Part shown: piece after piece, positions 1-9,700 of the stretch
Position numbering within the stretch: the first letter of the stretch is position 1
How the letters are laid out: each line of letters opens with the position of its first letter
DNA from: Candidatus Deianiraea vastatrix
Lineage (GTDB): Bacteria; Pseudomonadota; Alphaproteobacteria; Rickettsiales; Deianiraeaceae
Assembly (NCBI RefSeq): GCF_007993655.1
Contig: NZ_CP029077.1
Location: 47,985 to 111,984, forward strand
Reading direction: 5' to 3'
Length of the DNA: 64,000 bases
Translations under genes and position numbers: made by a program
Notes under the pieces: generated by a model
What the model saw: the letters and a program-made list of their open reading frames with translations, nothing else
Database searches by the model: none
What the model was told of the DNA's origin: nothing

Positions 1-125
1 ATAATGAAAAAGTAAAACACAACAAAAATCATTAATATTGGCATTATTGATTGAAATATTGAAGGCTGAGCAACTTCTGCAGCAACTTCAGATGCGTTTG
101 CGTTTGAGATTAAGAAATTTATCAT
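1..125 (-). CDS. yajC: Preprotein translocase subunit YajC (N-terminal part, runs off the window)
   Basis: Partial gene entering from the left edge; only the first 41 codons are visible, starting at the ATG complementary to 123-125. The peptide begins MINFLISNANASEVAAEVAQ and continues into a hydrophobic stretch (PSIFQSIMPILMIFVVFYFF). This matches the YajC layout of a short N-terminus and a single membrane helix that is normally followed by an RPQ motif, here outside the window. YajC is an accessory of the SecDF-YajC complex in the inner membrane. It diverges from rho. The identification rests on the helix pattern and family memory. Confidence 0.75.
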   Translation of the reverse strand, partial: MINFLISNANASEVAAEVAQPSIFQSIMPILMIFVVFYFFI

Positions 126-275
126 ATTAATTATAATTTATAGTGTTATTATCTTGTAAGGAATTTAAAAATCAAGTACTTTTTATTTTTAAAAAAAGTA
201 AATAATTTCTTGACAATTATTTTTTTCATTTTAGTTTGGGTTAAAGATTTAAAAAAATCGTTTTAATAATCATTC

Positions 276-2054
276 ATGACAGAAAATAAAAACAACCAAG
301 AAGCCCCTGAGGTTTTAGTTGAAAAAAAGCGTTTAAGAGCTCCAAAAGCAAAGCCTGAAGCTAAAGATGAGGTGGCTAGCGAACTTCCTTTAGGCGATGT
401 TCAAGCTGAAAAAAGTGTGATAGATACAGCCACGCAGACGGAAGAAAAGAAGCTTTTTAAGGACAAAATTTCAATATCCATTAAGCCGAAAATTACAGCG
501 CCTGAGGCGGTAAAAACTCAGGATGAATCGAGTAAAAGTGATTTAATGTCTTCTGTTTCGAAAGATGAAATGCCAGATTTATCGGCTATTGAATTTTTAC
601 TTGATGATAAGCCGGTTGAAAAAAAAGAAGAGCAACAGGGTCTACTTGGCGATGAGTCTGTGCAGCAAGTTGAGGGAAAAAGACATCACCATCGGGTGCA
701 AAAAGATGAAAATATTATAATGCAGGTGCAGGATATTGACCCAAATGAAGCCGATTTTGCATATCCGCCTAAAGAGGAAAATACAATAATTGTAAAAAAA
801 CTGAAAGAGAAACGCATGAATGAGCTAAATGAAATGGCTGAAAAATACGGCGTGCAAAATTACCATAGAATGTTGCGTCAGGATTTAATAACTGCGATTT
901 TAAAACAGTCAGTTTTTCATGGAAAATTGATATATTCTGAGGGAATTCTTGAAATTGGGCACGACGGACATGGGTTTGTTCGCTCGCAAAGCTATAATTA
1001 TGCAGCTTGCAGCGACGATATTTTTATATCCAATAATCAAATTCGCAAGTTTGGCTTGCGTTTTGGAGATCAAGTTGCAGGTTATGCGCGCGTTCCAAAA
1101 AAAGGTGAAAGATACTTTTCACTGCTTCGTTTAACGGAAATTAACGGAAGGTCTAGTGATGAGCCGGTAAGTAAAGTGAATTTTGACAATTTAACGCCGC
1201 TTTATCCAAGAGAAAGGCTAAATTTTGAGTGCACTGGAATTAAAAATAATGATTTTTCAACAAGGGTTATTGACCTAATAAGTCCGATTGGTAAAGGGCA
1301 AAGAGCATTAATAGTTGCCCAGCCTAAAAGTGGTAAAACTATGCTTATGCAGTCTATTGCACATGCAATTGAAAAAAATCATCCGGAAATTTACTTGATT
1401 TATCTTGGAATAGACGAGCGTCCTGAGGAATTTACCGAAATGCAAAGAACCATTAAAGGTGAAGTTGTAAGCTCCACTTTTGATGAGCCTGCAAAAAGAC
1501 ACGTTGAGCTTGCTGAAATCGTTATCGAAAAGGCAAAAAGGTTAGTCGAGCAGGGCAGGGATGTTGTAATTTTGCTTGACTCAATCACTCGTCTTGCGCG
1601 CGCATATAACAATGTTATGCCATCATCTGGTAAGATTTTATCAGGCGGGGTGGACTCAAATGCGCTTCATCGTCCTAAAAGATTTTTCGGTGCCGCGCGT
1701 AATATTGAAGAGGGCGGATCGCTGACTATTATTGCAACAGCACTGGTTGACACGGGCTCTAAAATGGATGAGGTTATTTTCGAGGAATTCAAGGGAACGG
1801 GTAATTCTGAAATCGTTCTTGACAGAAAAATTGCCGACAGACGCGTCTTTCCTGCGATTGACATTCTCAAATCCGGAACAAGAAAAGAAGAGGAAATGGT
1901 CTCAAGTGAAACTCTTACAAAGATGTGGATGCTTCGCCGTATTTTGAGCGGAATGGGCTCCGGACACGAGGCTCTTGAGTTTTTGCTGAAAAAAATCAAA
2001 GAGACAAAAGACAACGAGGACTTTTTCAAGAAAATGAACGGCCCTATGCAATAA
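276..2054 (+). CDS. rho: Transcription termination factor Rho with long N-terminal extension
   Basis: RNA-dependent hexameric ATPase that ends transcription. At 592 residues it is about 170 longer than the usual ~420. The extra sequence is a charged Lys/Glu-rich N-terminus (about residues 1-175). Then come the Rho_N helices ([13 protein letters not shown]), the cold-shock RNA-binding domain with GHGFVRS, Walker A in AQPKSGKT, the Walker B region [16 protein letters not shown], and the C-terminal [19 protein letters not shown]. The core motifs look intact. The start is the first ATG of the frame, with no Shine-Dalgarno upstream. Disordered Rho N-terminal extensions are known in other phyla; what this one does is not visible from sequence. 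Confidence 0.96.
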   Translation: MTENKNNQEAPEVLVEKKRLRAPKAKPEAKDEVASELPLGDVQAEKSVIDTATQTEEKKLFKDKISISIKPKITAPEAVKTQDESSKSDLMSSVSKDEMPDLSAIEFLLDDKPVEKKEEQQGLLGDESVQQVEGKRHHHRVQKDENIIMQVQDIDPNEADFAYPPKEENTIIVKKLKEKRMNELNEMAEKYGVQNYHRMLRQDLITAILKQSVFHGKLIYSEGILEIGHDGHGFVRSQSYNYAACSDDIFISNNQIRKFGLRFGDQVAGYARVPKKGERYFSLLRLTEINGRSSDEPVSKVNFDNLTPLYPRERLNFECTGIKNNDFSTRVIDLISPIGKGQRALIVAQPKSGKTMLMQSIAHAIEKNHPEIYLIYLGIDERPEEFTEMQRTIKGEVVSSTFDEPAKRHVELAEIVIEKAKRLVEQGRDVVILLDSITRLARAYNNVMPSSGKILSGGVDSNALHRPKRFFGAARNIEEGGSLTIIATALVDTGSKMDEVIFEEFKGTGNSEIVLDRKIADRRVFPAIDILKSGTRKEEEMVSSETLTKMWMLRRILSGMGSGHEALEFLLKKIKETKDNEDFFKKMNGPMQ

Positions 2055-2114
2055 AGCTTGCGATTTATTTTTTGCATTTTACACTTCCATGCTTGGAAAA
2101 AAATTGTTTAAAAT

Positions 2115-2279
2115 ATGAGCGATAAAACAAAGGAAAATTCAAAAGCTGAAGGCGAAAAAGGTAAAAAATCCGAGGGCTTTACTGGCTTTTTAGAGACGAT
2201 GTTCATGGGCAAAACCGTTCGTCACGGGTTTTTGTTTTATTTTGTTGTATTTATAACTATGCTACAGCATCTGCATTAA
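2115..2279 (+). CDS. Possible small membrane peptide downstream of rho
   Basis: A 54-codon ORF starts 60 bp after rho. It has a Lys/Glu-rich N-terminal half and then a hydrophobic segment (FLFYFVVFITML), like a single-pass membrane peptide. It contains the terminator-like hairpin near 2211-2235 and its end overlaps the convergent gene at 2257. I do not recognise it. It may be a chance ORF across the rho terminator or the remnant of a longer gene. Confidence 0.25.
   Translation: MSDKTKENSKAEGEKGKKSEGFTGFLETMFMGKTVRHGFLFYFVVFITMLQHLH
2211..2235 (+). terminator. Probable intrinsic terminator after rho
   Basis: AAAACCGT and ACGGGTTTT form a stem with one bulged G around a short TCGTC loop, followed by a T-rich run (TTGTTTTATTTTG). 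It lies between rho and the convergent gene ending at 2257, where a terminator would be expected. Confidence 0.5.
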
Positions 2280-3159
2280 TATCGTCAAATTTACTATCGT
2301 TTAGGATGTCGTTTATACAGTTCCCACCTTTGACAAACCCCTCGTTATTGGTTGATTTAATGAATTCATCTTGCTTATCACTTGTCATGTCATCAAATTT
2401 ATCGTATTTTTTATAGAATTTATTGTAAATCTCGGCATTTTCATTGAAATATTTCTTCATTTTCTCTTTGATATTAAATACACAGCTGTATTTATAAACC
2501 GCTTTAGAGTTATAGCATTCATCTGCATCATTTGACATATTAATTAATTCTTGCGTGATGATTTGAACTTTATTATGAACAGCGTGAATGAACTTGATTT
2601 TGTCTTTATATTTATCAAATAATTGCTTTGTTATTGGTTGAAATCCGCCGCACCAAACTGCGTCAATGAATACAATTTTTTTATGACCAGCAATTGCATC
2701 TTGTGTAAGTTTTTTAACAAAAATTCCGTTTCTATTATTGCTTTTTACGCCAGTTGTGTATCTAAATAAATTAACGGTATTTTTTGGATTTTGTCGTTTT
2801 TCAAATATAAAATCATGCTTTACATCTTGATAAACGGTGTAATTTATATTCAGAAATCTTTTATCGTTGAATTTTTCCTTTACAAATTCGCATTTATTAA
2901 AGTCTGGCGTGCATTCTTTTATTTTCACATCAAGTTCTTTATCGACACTTTGATCTTCGCTTCCATAATAAGGATCGAAGCTGTAAATATTGATTTTATA
3001 GCCTTTTTGATTAAGTTCTTGAGCGTAAGAGTTGTATTCTTGATCTATCCTTCCGCCAGCGCCAATTATTATAAAAATAGCTTCTTTCGGAGCTTGTTTT
3101 GCAAGGCAATTTGCGTCAAAACTTAGAAATAAAAGCAATATAATAACAAGGTTTTTCAT
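2257..3159 (-). CDS. Secreted protein of unknown function
   Basis: The start is placed at the ATG complementary to 3157-3159. A GTG eight codons upstream is less likely because it would spoil the signal peptide. From the ATG the protein (300 aa) opens with a clear Sec signal, MKNLVIILLLFLSFDANCLA, cleaved before KQAP. No lipobox is evident. The mature part has a beta-strand plus Gly pattern (AIFIIIGAGGRID) and a second hydrophobic strand (KIVFIDAVWCGG), suggestive of an alpha/beta fold, then a Lys/Asp/Asn-rich C-terminus with several Cys. No family is recognised. It probably works in the periplasm or outside the cell. Confidence 0.7.
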   Translation of the reverse strand: MKNLVIILLLFLSFDANCLAKQAPKEAIFIIIGAGGRIDQEYNSYAQELNQKGYKINIYSFDPYYGSEDQSVDKELDVKIKECTPDFNKCEFVKEKFNDKRFLNINYTVYQDVKHDFIFEKRQNPKNTVNLFRYTTGVKSNNRNGIFVKKLTQDAIAGHKKIVFIDAVWCGGFQPITKQLFDKYKDKIKFIHAVHNKVQIITQELINMSNDADECYNSKAVYKYSCVFNIKEKMKKYFNENAEIYNKFYKKYDKFDDMTSDKQDEFIKSTNNEGFVKGGNCINDILNDSKFDDINADAVA

Positions 3160-3247
3160 ATTTTGGAAAGTAAATAGTTGCACACTTGATTGAGTTTTTT
3201 TTATTTAAAGCTTAAAGTCAAGAAAAATCTTTCTTATTTTTCTATTT

Positions 3248-4051
3248 TCATACAACCATCCCATTTACCTGTCCTTGCCATAAATCCTTGAATTTTCCAT
3301 TTTCTATAGCCATCAACTCGGAAAATGAGCCGTCTTCAACGGCTTTTCCGCCGTCCATAACAACAATTCTATCCATGTGGCGAATTGTTGAAAGCCTGTG
3401 CGCAATGGCAATTACCGTCGCATTATTTGCAAGCAGCATCGCATTTATTGACTTTTGAATTTCACTTTCAGTCTGGGAGTCAAGCGCGGAAGTTGCCTCG
3501 TCTAAAATCAAAATCGGAGCATTTTTTAAAATCGCCCTTGCAATCGCAATTCTTTGACGCTGTCCGCCGGAAAGTTTTATGCCACGCTCGCCAACTAGTG
3601 TATTGTATTTTTCGGGCAAAGTGATGATAAAATCGTGAATATTTGCCATTTTAGCTGCATTTTCGACTTCATCTTGAGTTGCATTATCTTTTGCGTAAGC
3701 GATATTTTCACCAATTGTGCGATGAAAAAGCATTATATCTTGGGGAATAAGAGAGATTTGCGATCGAAGGCTATCTGACGAAACATCGTAAATACTTTGC
3801 CCATTTATCAAAATATCACCGCCTTCATCGCTATTTTGTCTTCCTATTGTTGCCGATCTGTCGAAGTATTTGTAATTCGTAATTGCGAAATTTTTTAGCA
3901 ATAAATTAACAATAGTCGATTTTCCAGCGCCAGAATGCCCAACTAAACCAACCTTTTGCCCTTTTGCAATCTGTAAATTCATGCCATCAAATACCTTATT
4001 TGCATTTTCGTAACTAAATTCAATATTCTTAAAATTAATAAAATCTTTCAT
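3248..4051 (-). CDS. ABC exporter ATP-binding subunit, split from its membrane domain
   Basis: Nucleotide-binding domain of an ABCB/MsbA-type exporter. Visible: Walker A (GHSGAGKST), Q-loop (ISLIPQDIMLFHRTIGENI), signature LSGGQ, Walker B (ILILDEATSALDS) and the switch His in IAIAHRLSTI. These domains are normally fused behind six membrane helices in a ~600-residue protein. Here the NBD begins right after the TAG stop of the upstream membrane-domain gene and in the same frame (TAG, three codons, then ATG at 4051). It could be made by re-initiation at that ATG or as a fusion by stop readthrough. The substrate is unknown; lipid or peptide export is usual for the class. Confidence 0.85.
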   Translation of the reverse strand: MKDFINFKNIEFSYENANKVFDGMNLQIAKGQKVGLVGHSGAGKSTIVNLLLKNFAITNYKYFDRSATIGRQNSDEGGDILINGQSIYDVSSDSLRSQISLIPQDIMLFHRTIGENIAYAKDNATQDEVENAAKMANIHDFIITLPEKYNTLVGERGIKLSGGQRQRIAIARAILKNAPILILDEATSALDSQTESEIQKSINAMLLANNATVIAIAHRLSTIRHMDRIVVMDGGKAVEDGSFSELMAIENGKFKDLWQGQVNGMVV

Positions 4052-4058
4052 AAAAAAC

Positions 4059-4111
4059 AACTAAATAACCAAATCCCGTGCGTCTTTTTTGTCAATTACA
4101 TCTTGTTTTAC
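4059..4111. repeat. 53-bp direct repeat, copy at TMD2/NBD junction
   Basis: Identical to 5071-5123. It covers the last codons of the membrane-domain gene and its TAG stop. On the side towards the next gene the likeness continues, with a 2-nt length difference, into the next start codon (ATGAAAGA). Confidence 0.9.
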
Positions 4112-5065
4112 CTGCATTATTGAAAATGATGATTTGAAATCGCCTATTTCTTTCATAAAATCTGCCATATTTGATACAAATTGCCATAAATTATGGCATA
4201 TCGTCATTGAAAATGTGCTTAAAATAAATACAAAATCTCCTGCGGTAATAATGCCTTTTATTTTGCAATGTAGCATAAAAAGAAAAACAAAAATAAGCAT
4301 TGGATAATAGAGCAAGCATGCAATTATATTAAATTTCATGTCATATTTATATGTTTTAATCTGAGCTTTTACAAAGCCATTTTCTATTTTATGCTCTAAA
4401 TTTTTTATTTCTCTTGTTCTTTTGGCAAAAGCAAATAGTGTAAAAATATTAGTAACATTATCAGAGATCATTCCAAAAAGTAAATGTTTTTCATCGCCTT
4501 CAATGTTTGAAAAATGGTTTAGCTTCTTAATCACGGGATAGATTATTAAAACAAACAAAATAGCCCATATTAAAACAACAATTCCTATAATATAATTGAC
4601 AAAAAATAGACCAATGATTGGAAATAATGTCCAGAAAAAATAGCACCCCAATTTGTGATGCAGGGTTGAAAATATACTATCATATCCGCCTAAAATGCCT
4701 TTAACTTTGCTTACTACAGAGCCAGTTTGTGTATTTTGAAAATAAAAATAATGATGATTTTGAACATAATTATACACATCAAGAATTATATTTCGTCTTA
4801 CAAAAGGTTCACATTTTCTTTCCGCAAAATTCGATATTCTCCAAAGCAGATCAAGTGATATTTGTGCACCAAAAAACATTATGATAGCGTATATAATTTG
4901 TCTATTATTTGGCACATCTTTTGTAAAAGCATCTATAACCAATTTAAAAGAATAGTTGTTAAATACAGGAAAAAAGCCTGTTAAAAATGGCGCTTGTAAA
5001 ATCAAAACATACCACCATTTATAAGGTTTAATGTGTTTATATAAAAATAATAATGGCTCTTTCAT
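4061..5065 (-). CDS. ABC exporter transmembrane domain, second copy
   Basis: A 334-residue membrane domain with about six hydrophobic segments, no ATPase motifs, and the linker sequence KQDVIDKKDARDLVI just before its TAG stop. In fused exporters that linker leads into the NBD; here a TAG separates it from the in-frame NBD gene. Start chosen at the ATG complementary to 5063-5065 (MKEPLLFLYKHIKPYKWW), 7 nt after the stop of the first membrane-domain gene. A longer ORF reaches 5107 but would overlap that gene. It is related to the upstream membrane domain (shared KPY..WYV start, Q.H.Y.YFQN, and the same C-terminal tail). Confidence 0.8.
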   Translation of the reverse strand: MKEPLLFLYKHIKPYKWWYVLILQAPFLTGFFPVFNNYSFKLVIDAFTKDVPNNRQIIYAIIMFFGAQISLDLLWRISNFAERKCEPFVRRNIILDVYNYVQNHHYFYFQNTQTGSVVSKVKGILGGYDSIFSTLHHKLGCYFFWTLFPIIGLFFVNYIIGIVVLIWAILFVLIIYPVIKKLNHFSNIEGDEKHLLFGMISDNVTNIFTLFAFAKRTREIKNLEHKIENGFVKAQIKTYKYDMKFNIIACLLYYPMLIFVFLFMLHCKIKGIITAGDFVFILSTFSMTICHNLWQFVSNMADFMKEIGDFKSSFSIMQVKQDVIDKKDARDLVI

Positions 5066-5070
5066 AAAAT

Positions 5071-5123
5071 AACTAAATAACCAAATCCCGTGCGTCTTTT
5101 TTGTCAATTACATCTTGTTTTAC
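5071..5123. repeat. 53-bp direct repeat, copy at TMD1/TMD2 junction
   Basis: Second copy of the 4059-4111 repeat, 1012 bp away. The intervening sequence is one membrane-domain gene, so the arrangement looks like duplication or gene conversion of a gene end together with the start of its neighbour. Confidence 0.9.
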
Positions 5124-6080
5124 AAAAATTCCATCAAGGGATGCTTTGAAGTCTGCAAGGTTTTGAATAAATGAAAGTGCGTTGTTAATTAAGGAAAAAA
5201 TTTCATGAACGCATTTTAAAACAATTAATATAGTAATTGTCAAAACCCCAGTGCTTATGGCATCAATTTTACGCAAATAAATTGCATATATAAAAATACC
5301 CAAAGTCATAATAGTATTAACAATGCCAACCCAAAGCCATGTTTTATAGTTATAATAATTAAGTTTGTCAACATCAGGTTTGCCAATTTTTTCATAATGA
5401 TTTTTAATTTCATTAATTTCAGAATCTTTTTTTGCAAATTGAAAAATTGTAAACATATTTGTAACCTTGTCCGACACTTTGCCAAGTAATAAATGCCAGT
5501 TCTTTCTATTGACAAAAGCCATTTTATCATATTTTGCCGATTGAATATAGCATATTAAGCCCATAACTATTATATATAATAATACCGGCGGTAATAATTT
5601 CATTGATAAAAAGGCTATCATAATAATATTTCCTAGGATAATTGAGAAGCTTTCAAGTAAATTATGGGAAATTTTATCCCAAAATTGATAAAATCCATCA
5701 GAAATCCCCTTTAATTTACTAACAAGTGAGCCGCCAAAGTTATTTTGAAAATAGGTGTATGAATGATTTTGCAAGTAATCATAAGTCTTTATGATAAGAT
5801 CTCTAAAAATATTTCCATGCAATTTATATTCAGAATAATCATGCAAAGACCACAAAAATCGTGATAGAATCTCAATTGCAAGGAATATTGAAAGTGGCAA
5901 AATGAAAATCTCATAACCCGAAATTTCACCAGTTATTGTGTCTATTATTGTTTTTATAATATAGTTATTTAAGGCAAAATACACCCCTTGAAAAAGTGGT
6001 GCAAGGCAAAGAAAAACATACCACTTGCGATACGGTTTAATAACCTGTTTTATAAATGAAATTGGCGTGATTTGCGTCAT
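5073..6080 (-). CDS. ABC exporter transmembrane domain, first copy
   Basis: A 335-residue membrane domain of exporter type, first gene of a three-gene set (TMD, TMD, NBD), starting at the ATG complementary to 6078-6080. It shares the pattern LQNHSYTYFQN..GSLVSKLKGI and the last 16 residues with the second copy. No NBD follows directly; the next gene is the second membrane domain. The simplest reading is a heterodimer of the two membrane domains using two copies of the single downstream ATPase. It lies just downstream of folE on the same strand. Confidence 0.8.
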   Translation of the reverse strand: MTQITPISFIKQVIKPYRKWYVFLCLAPLFQGVYFALNNYIIKTIIDTITGEISGYEIFILPLSIFLAIEILSRFLWSLHDYSEYKLHGNIFRDLIIKTYDYLQNHSYTYFQNNFGGSLVSKLKGISDGFYQFWDKISHNLLESFSIILGNIIMIAFLSMKLLPPVLLYIIVMGLICYIQSAKYDKMAFVNRKNWHLLLGKVSDKVTNMFTIFQFAKKDSEINEIKNHYEKIGKPDVDKLNYYNYKTWLWVGIVNTIMTLGIFIYAIYLRKIDAISTGVLTITILIVLKCVHEIFSLINNALSFIQNLADFKASLDGIFVKQDVIDKKDARDLVI

Positions 6081-6091
6081 ATAGATGATAA

Positions 6092-6664
6092 TTATTTAAC
6101 TGGAATAGCGCTTAAAAACTCCTGTTTTTTTGCAATATCAGTTTCAAATTGACCGGAAAAAAGCATAGTTGTGGTATTGCAATTGTGTTTTTTAACGCCA
6201 CGAAGAGACATGCAGCCATGATTTGCGCGGATAAATATCGCACTGCCCTTTGGCTTGATATATTTCGTCATTATGTCAAGAATTTCAACCATCATTCGCT
6301 CTTGAAGTTGAAGCCTGCGTGAAACAGCCTCGACAATTCTGCAAATTTTACTAAGCCCTATCACCTTTTTATCTGGAATGTACGCGATGTGTGCAACGCC
6401 AACAATTGGCAGCAAATGATGCTCGCATGTTGAGGAAAAATTGATATTGTCTATCATTACAAAGTTGTTGTAATTAAAGCTATTGTCGAAATTTTTGCCA
6501 AATTCACTGTCAAAATCAATGTCATATCCGCCAAATAGCTCTTCAAATGAGTCAATTACTCTAGATGGAGTATTTTTCATAACCTCGTCATTTGCCTTGC
6601 CTTTGGAGATATATTCAAGTAAAGTTAAAACTGCCTTTTCGGCATCACTGCGTGAAATACTCAT
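6092..6664 (-). CDS. folE: GTP cyclohydrolase I
   Basis: Converts GTP to 7,8-dihydroneopterin triphosphate, the first step of folate (tetrahydropterin) synthesis in the cytoplasm. The sequence has the zinc and active-site motif STCEHHLLP, the second zinc Cys in HGCMSLRGVKK, and the conserved VIGLSKICRIVEAVSRRLQLQER split across two lines of the core, at the expected ~190 residues. Start taken at the ATG complementary to 6662-6664; a TTG two codons upstream is possible. It sits 11 bp before the first exporter gene, same strand, so co-transcription is likely. Confidence 0.95.
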   Translation of the reverse strand: MSISRSDAEKAVLTLLEYISKGKANDEVMKNTPSRVIDSFEELFGGYDIDFDSEFGKNFDNSFNYNNFVMIDNINFSSTCEHHLLPIVGVAHIAYIPDKKVIGLSKICRIVEAVSRRLQLQERMMVEILDIMTKYIKPKGSAIFIRANHGCMSLRGVKKHNCNTTTMLFSGQFETDIAKKQEFLSAIPVK

Positions 6665-6751
6665 AAACAAACACCTTTATCAAAGGCTATGATATTGAAA
6701 TTTAAAAAGCAAGATAGTTTTAAACTTAATATCATAGCTTGCTCGATAGGG

Positions 6752-9700
6752 CTAGTTTTGCTTTATCAAACTTTGTACTGCCTTGCGCCTATTTTCTTGT
6801 AAATTCTGAACCTTGTTGGTACCACTACTAATAGGCGGCAGAGCATCATTTATACCATTTCCAGTAGCTTTCGTGAATAGAGTAACCTGCTTAACTGTAT
6901 CGTATTGATATTGCTGGACTGATGGATCCATTACATTACTATGATAAAACTTGCGCCCTTGTTGACTAATTTTAGATTTTGGCAGTTGGTTCGGTTGATC
7001 ATTCTTCTCTACCGTTTGACCGTTAATTATGAGATAAGTCTGCTCATTATTTTCCATAGGTGTTGATATTTTTTGTTGATTATAATATCCACCACCAATA
7101 CGAGTAACATTAAAAGGTTTGTCTTTTTTATTTCCACGAGATATAGTTTGTCGAAATTGTTGTTCTGCATCACGCGAATGAATTATACGATAACTTGGAT
7201 CAAATGTCGTATTATCGCACACATTATCATACCCAGCAACATACTGCCTCTGCCCAGTAGTCTTCTGCTCAGCTGTATCAATCAACCTATTATCTATAGA
7301 TTGTTGATTATTCTTTACTTCCTGTGTTTGAAATATATTTATATTTTGTTTATTATTTTGTAATTGCTTAATTGTTAAAGTATTTTCCAAAGGTTCCAAA
7401 GCATCTTGTTTCTGCGTCTGCTGTTGCTGTTGCTGTTGCACAGATTGGTTAAATTGACGACTTTGTACCTGACGACTTACTTTCTTTTCTACCTGCTGTG
7501 TGCTAAAAATATTGTGCTCCTGATTTGTACTCCTCTGATGCTTTTGATCTTGGAGTTCTTGCAATTTTCTTTTCATCTCTTCTTGCTTTTGAGCTTTGAG
7601 TTGTTCTTGAGCTTTGAGTTCTTGCATTTTTCTTTTCATCTCTTCTTGCCTTTTGTGCTGCATGCCCCAAATACTTTGTATATTTTTAGTTTTTAGCAAT
7701 TTTACTTTTTGTATCGTCGTTTCATTTCCAATAATTGGTTTTTTGAAATGTAGGGTTTTTTTATTAAGAACAAACTTGTTGATAGTGCTATTACTTTGAA
7801 AAGTTTTTCTCTCGCGTGGAATTATCCTTCCTCTTTGCTCTTGGTGCTGCTCTTGCTGCTCTTCCTCTTGCTCTTGCTGCTCTTCCTCTTGCTCTTCCTC
7901 TTGCTCTTGGTGCTCTTCCTCTTGCTCTTGGTGCTGCTGTGGCTGCTGTTGCTGTTGCTGCTGTTGCTCCTGCTGCTGCTGTAATAATAATGCTTGTAAT
8001 TTTTGCTCTAGCTCCTGTTTCTTATCTCCGAGATAAGATGGTTTGGGTGGTAATGTCAAATTAATATCATCCCTGTTGCACTGTTCTAAGATAAATTTTT
8101 CTTCTTTCGCAATATCTTCCGGTTTCTGCTGTATTTCTTTAATTTTTGCATTAATATCTGCATTAATATTTGAAGCATGATTGTTATTGTCTTGTTGTTC
8201 ATCATTTGCTTCCTCTTGTACTGCTACTTGGAAAACTTTTGGATGCATTGTATTGAGAAATCTACTATCAGCTGTGCTAGTGCCAGTAGCAGCGGTCTCT
8301 GGGGTCTGCTGAAGAAGATTCTTTTTATTAAGATTATTTTTATCAAAATTGGATCTCTGCTGTATCCTTGGTGGTGGCGGTGGGATATTTGCATCCAGCT
8401 CATTAGCAACCGACTTATTAGCAACCATATCAGTAACCAGCTTATTATCGCTTGCGCCTAATTGAACTGAACTATAACGTTGTCTTTGTATTGTATGTGT
8501 TGTTTCGTATTGTTGTGAAAAAAACAAATTATTCGTCTCATTTGTCTCATTTTCTGTCATTTTATGATCTTGTTTTCCAGCAATCTTGGAGTCTTTATTT
8601 TTGCCGATTAAAGTCTGAATATTTGCTATAATGTATTTGCTTCCTGATGTATCAATGTTCTCATGGGTGACAGCCTTTGCGTGCGGTTTATCAGTTAAGA
8701 CGGCATCATTTAAATCTTCAGTTAATGAGAGCGCCGTTGCTATTTTTTGCAATTTTGTGTCTAAAGACACACTATCTGATTGTATTTTTGCTAATGCCTG
8801 ATTTTGTAAGAATGTTGTTTTAATATTTAATGCTTGAACTCTTTCTTTGTATAGTTCCATTTCTTTATTCATTTTTTCTTTTGCCTCATGAATTTTCGCG
8901 TTGAATATAACTTTCATATCTATTAGAAGTAACACAAGTTGCATAACAAAAGTATTTTTGTCTTCTTGTGTCCAAGATGTTAACTCGTCTTTGCCTATGT
9001 TATTGAGTTTTGTGAGTAGTACGCCATTATAATTACGATTTTTAATCAAGCCTTTTTTTTCTATTTCGGTCATTTTGTTTTGTGCGGTTGTTACCATAGT
9101 AGCGCATTTTATTAAATCGTCATCGTTTAAAGTTGCTTGTTCTGTTTTGTTTATTGTATTTGTTATATCATCATACATTTGTTGTTGTTGATCAATATAT
9201 TTCTTTCGCTCCTCTATAACCTCTTTGCTTTTTTGGTATTCTATGGCTAAATAAAGACGTTGATTCTTTAGATCTTGTTTATCATTGTTTTGTATTGTGT
9301 TTTGTAATTTTTTTAGCTTCTCAGTTTTTTCCGCGAGACTATTCTCACATTCTTTTTTTTCTTTCTCAATTTGTTTTATGTCTGATGTAATCTTTTTTTG
9401 TTGTTCTTGTGTATTGGGTTTGTTGTGTTGTGTTTGATTTTTTATTGCGTTATAAGTTTGTTTTGTTATAAGCTGAGTTTTTGGTTGTTGTACTTGCAGG
9501 GCTTTTCCGGCATGTTCTATGGTAAGTTCGGTAATCTTACTGTTGATAACTTCTATATCTTTCTTTAGTGTATCTTGTTCTCCTTTGTTTTTATTATAAT
9601 AGACTTGACCTTTATCATCTATTATTTGACCATCAATATTCAGTAAATCAGTCACTTTCTTGTATACCATACCTATGGGATTATCCATGCTTTTTAAGAA

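Noticed and set aside
2791..3126. 111-aa plus-strand hydrophobic ORF
   Set aside because: Antisense shadow of the secreted-protein gene, which has a clear signal peptide on the minus strand.
7796..7984. Leu-rich ORF on the plus strand
   Set aside because: It is the reverse complement of the polyGln/Glu tract of the large minus-strand gene (CAG/CAA read as CTG/TTG), not a membrane protein.
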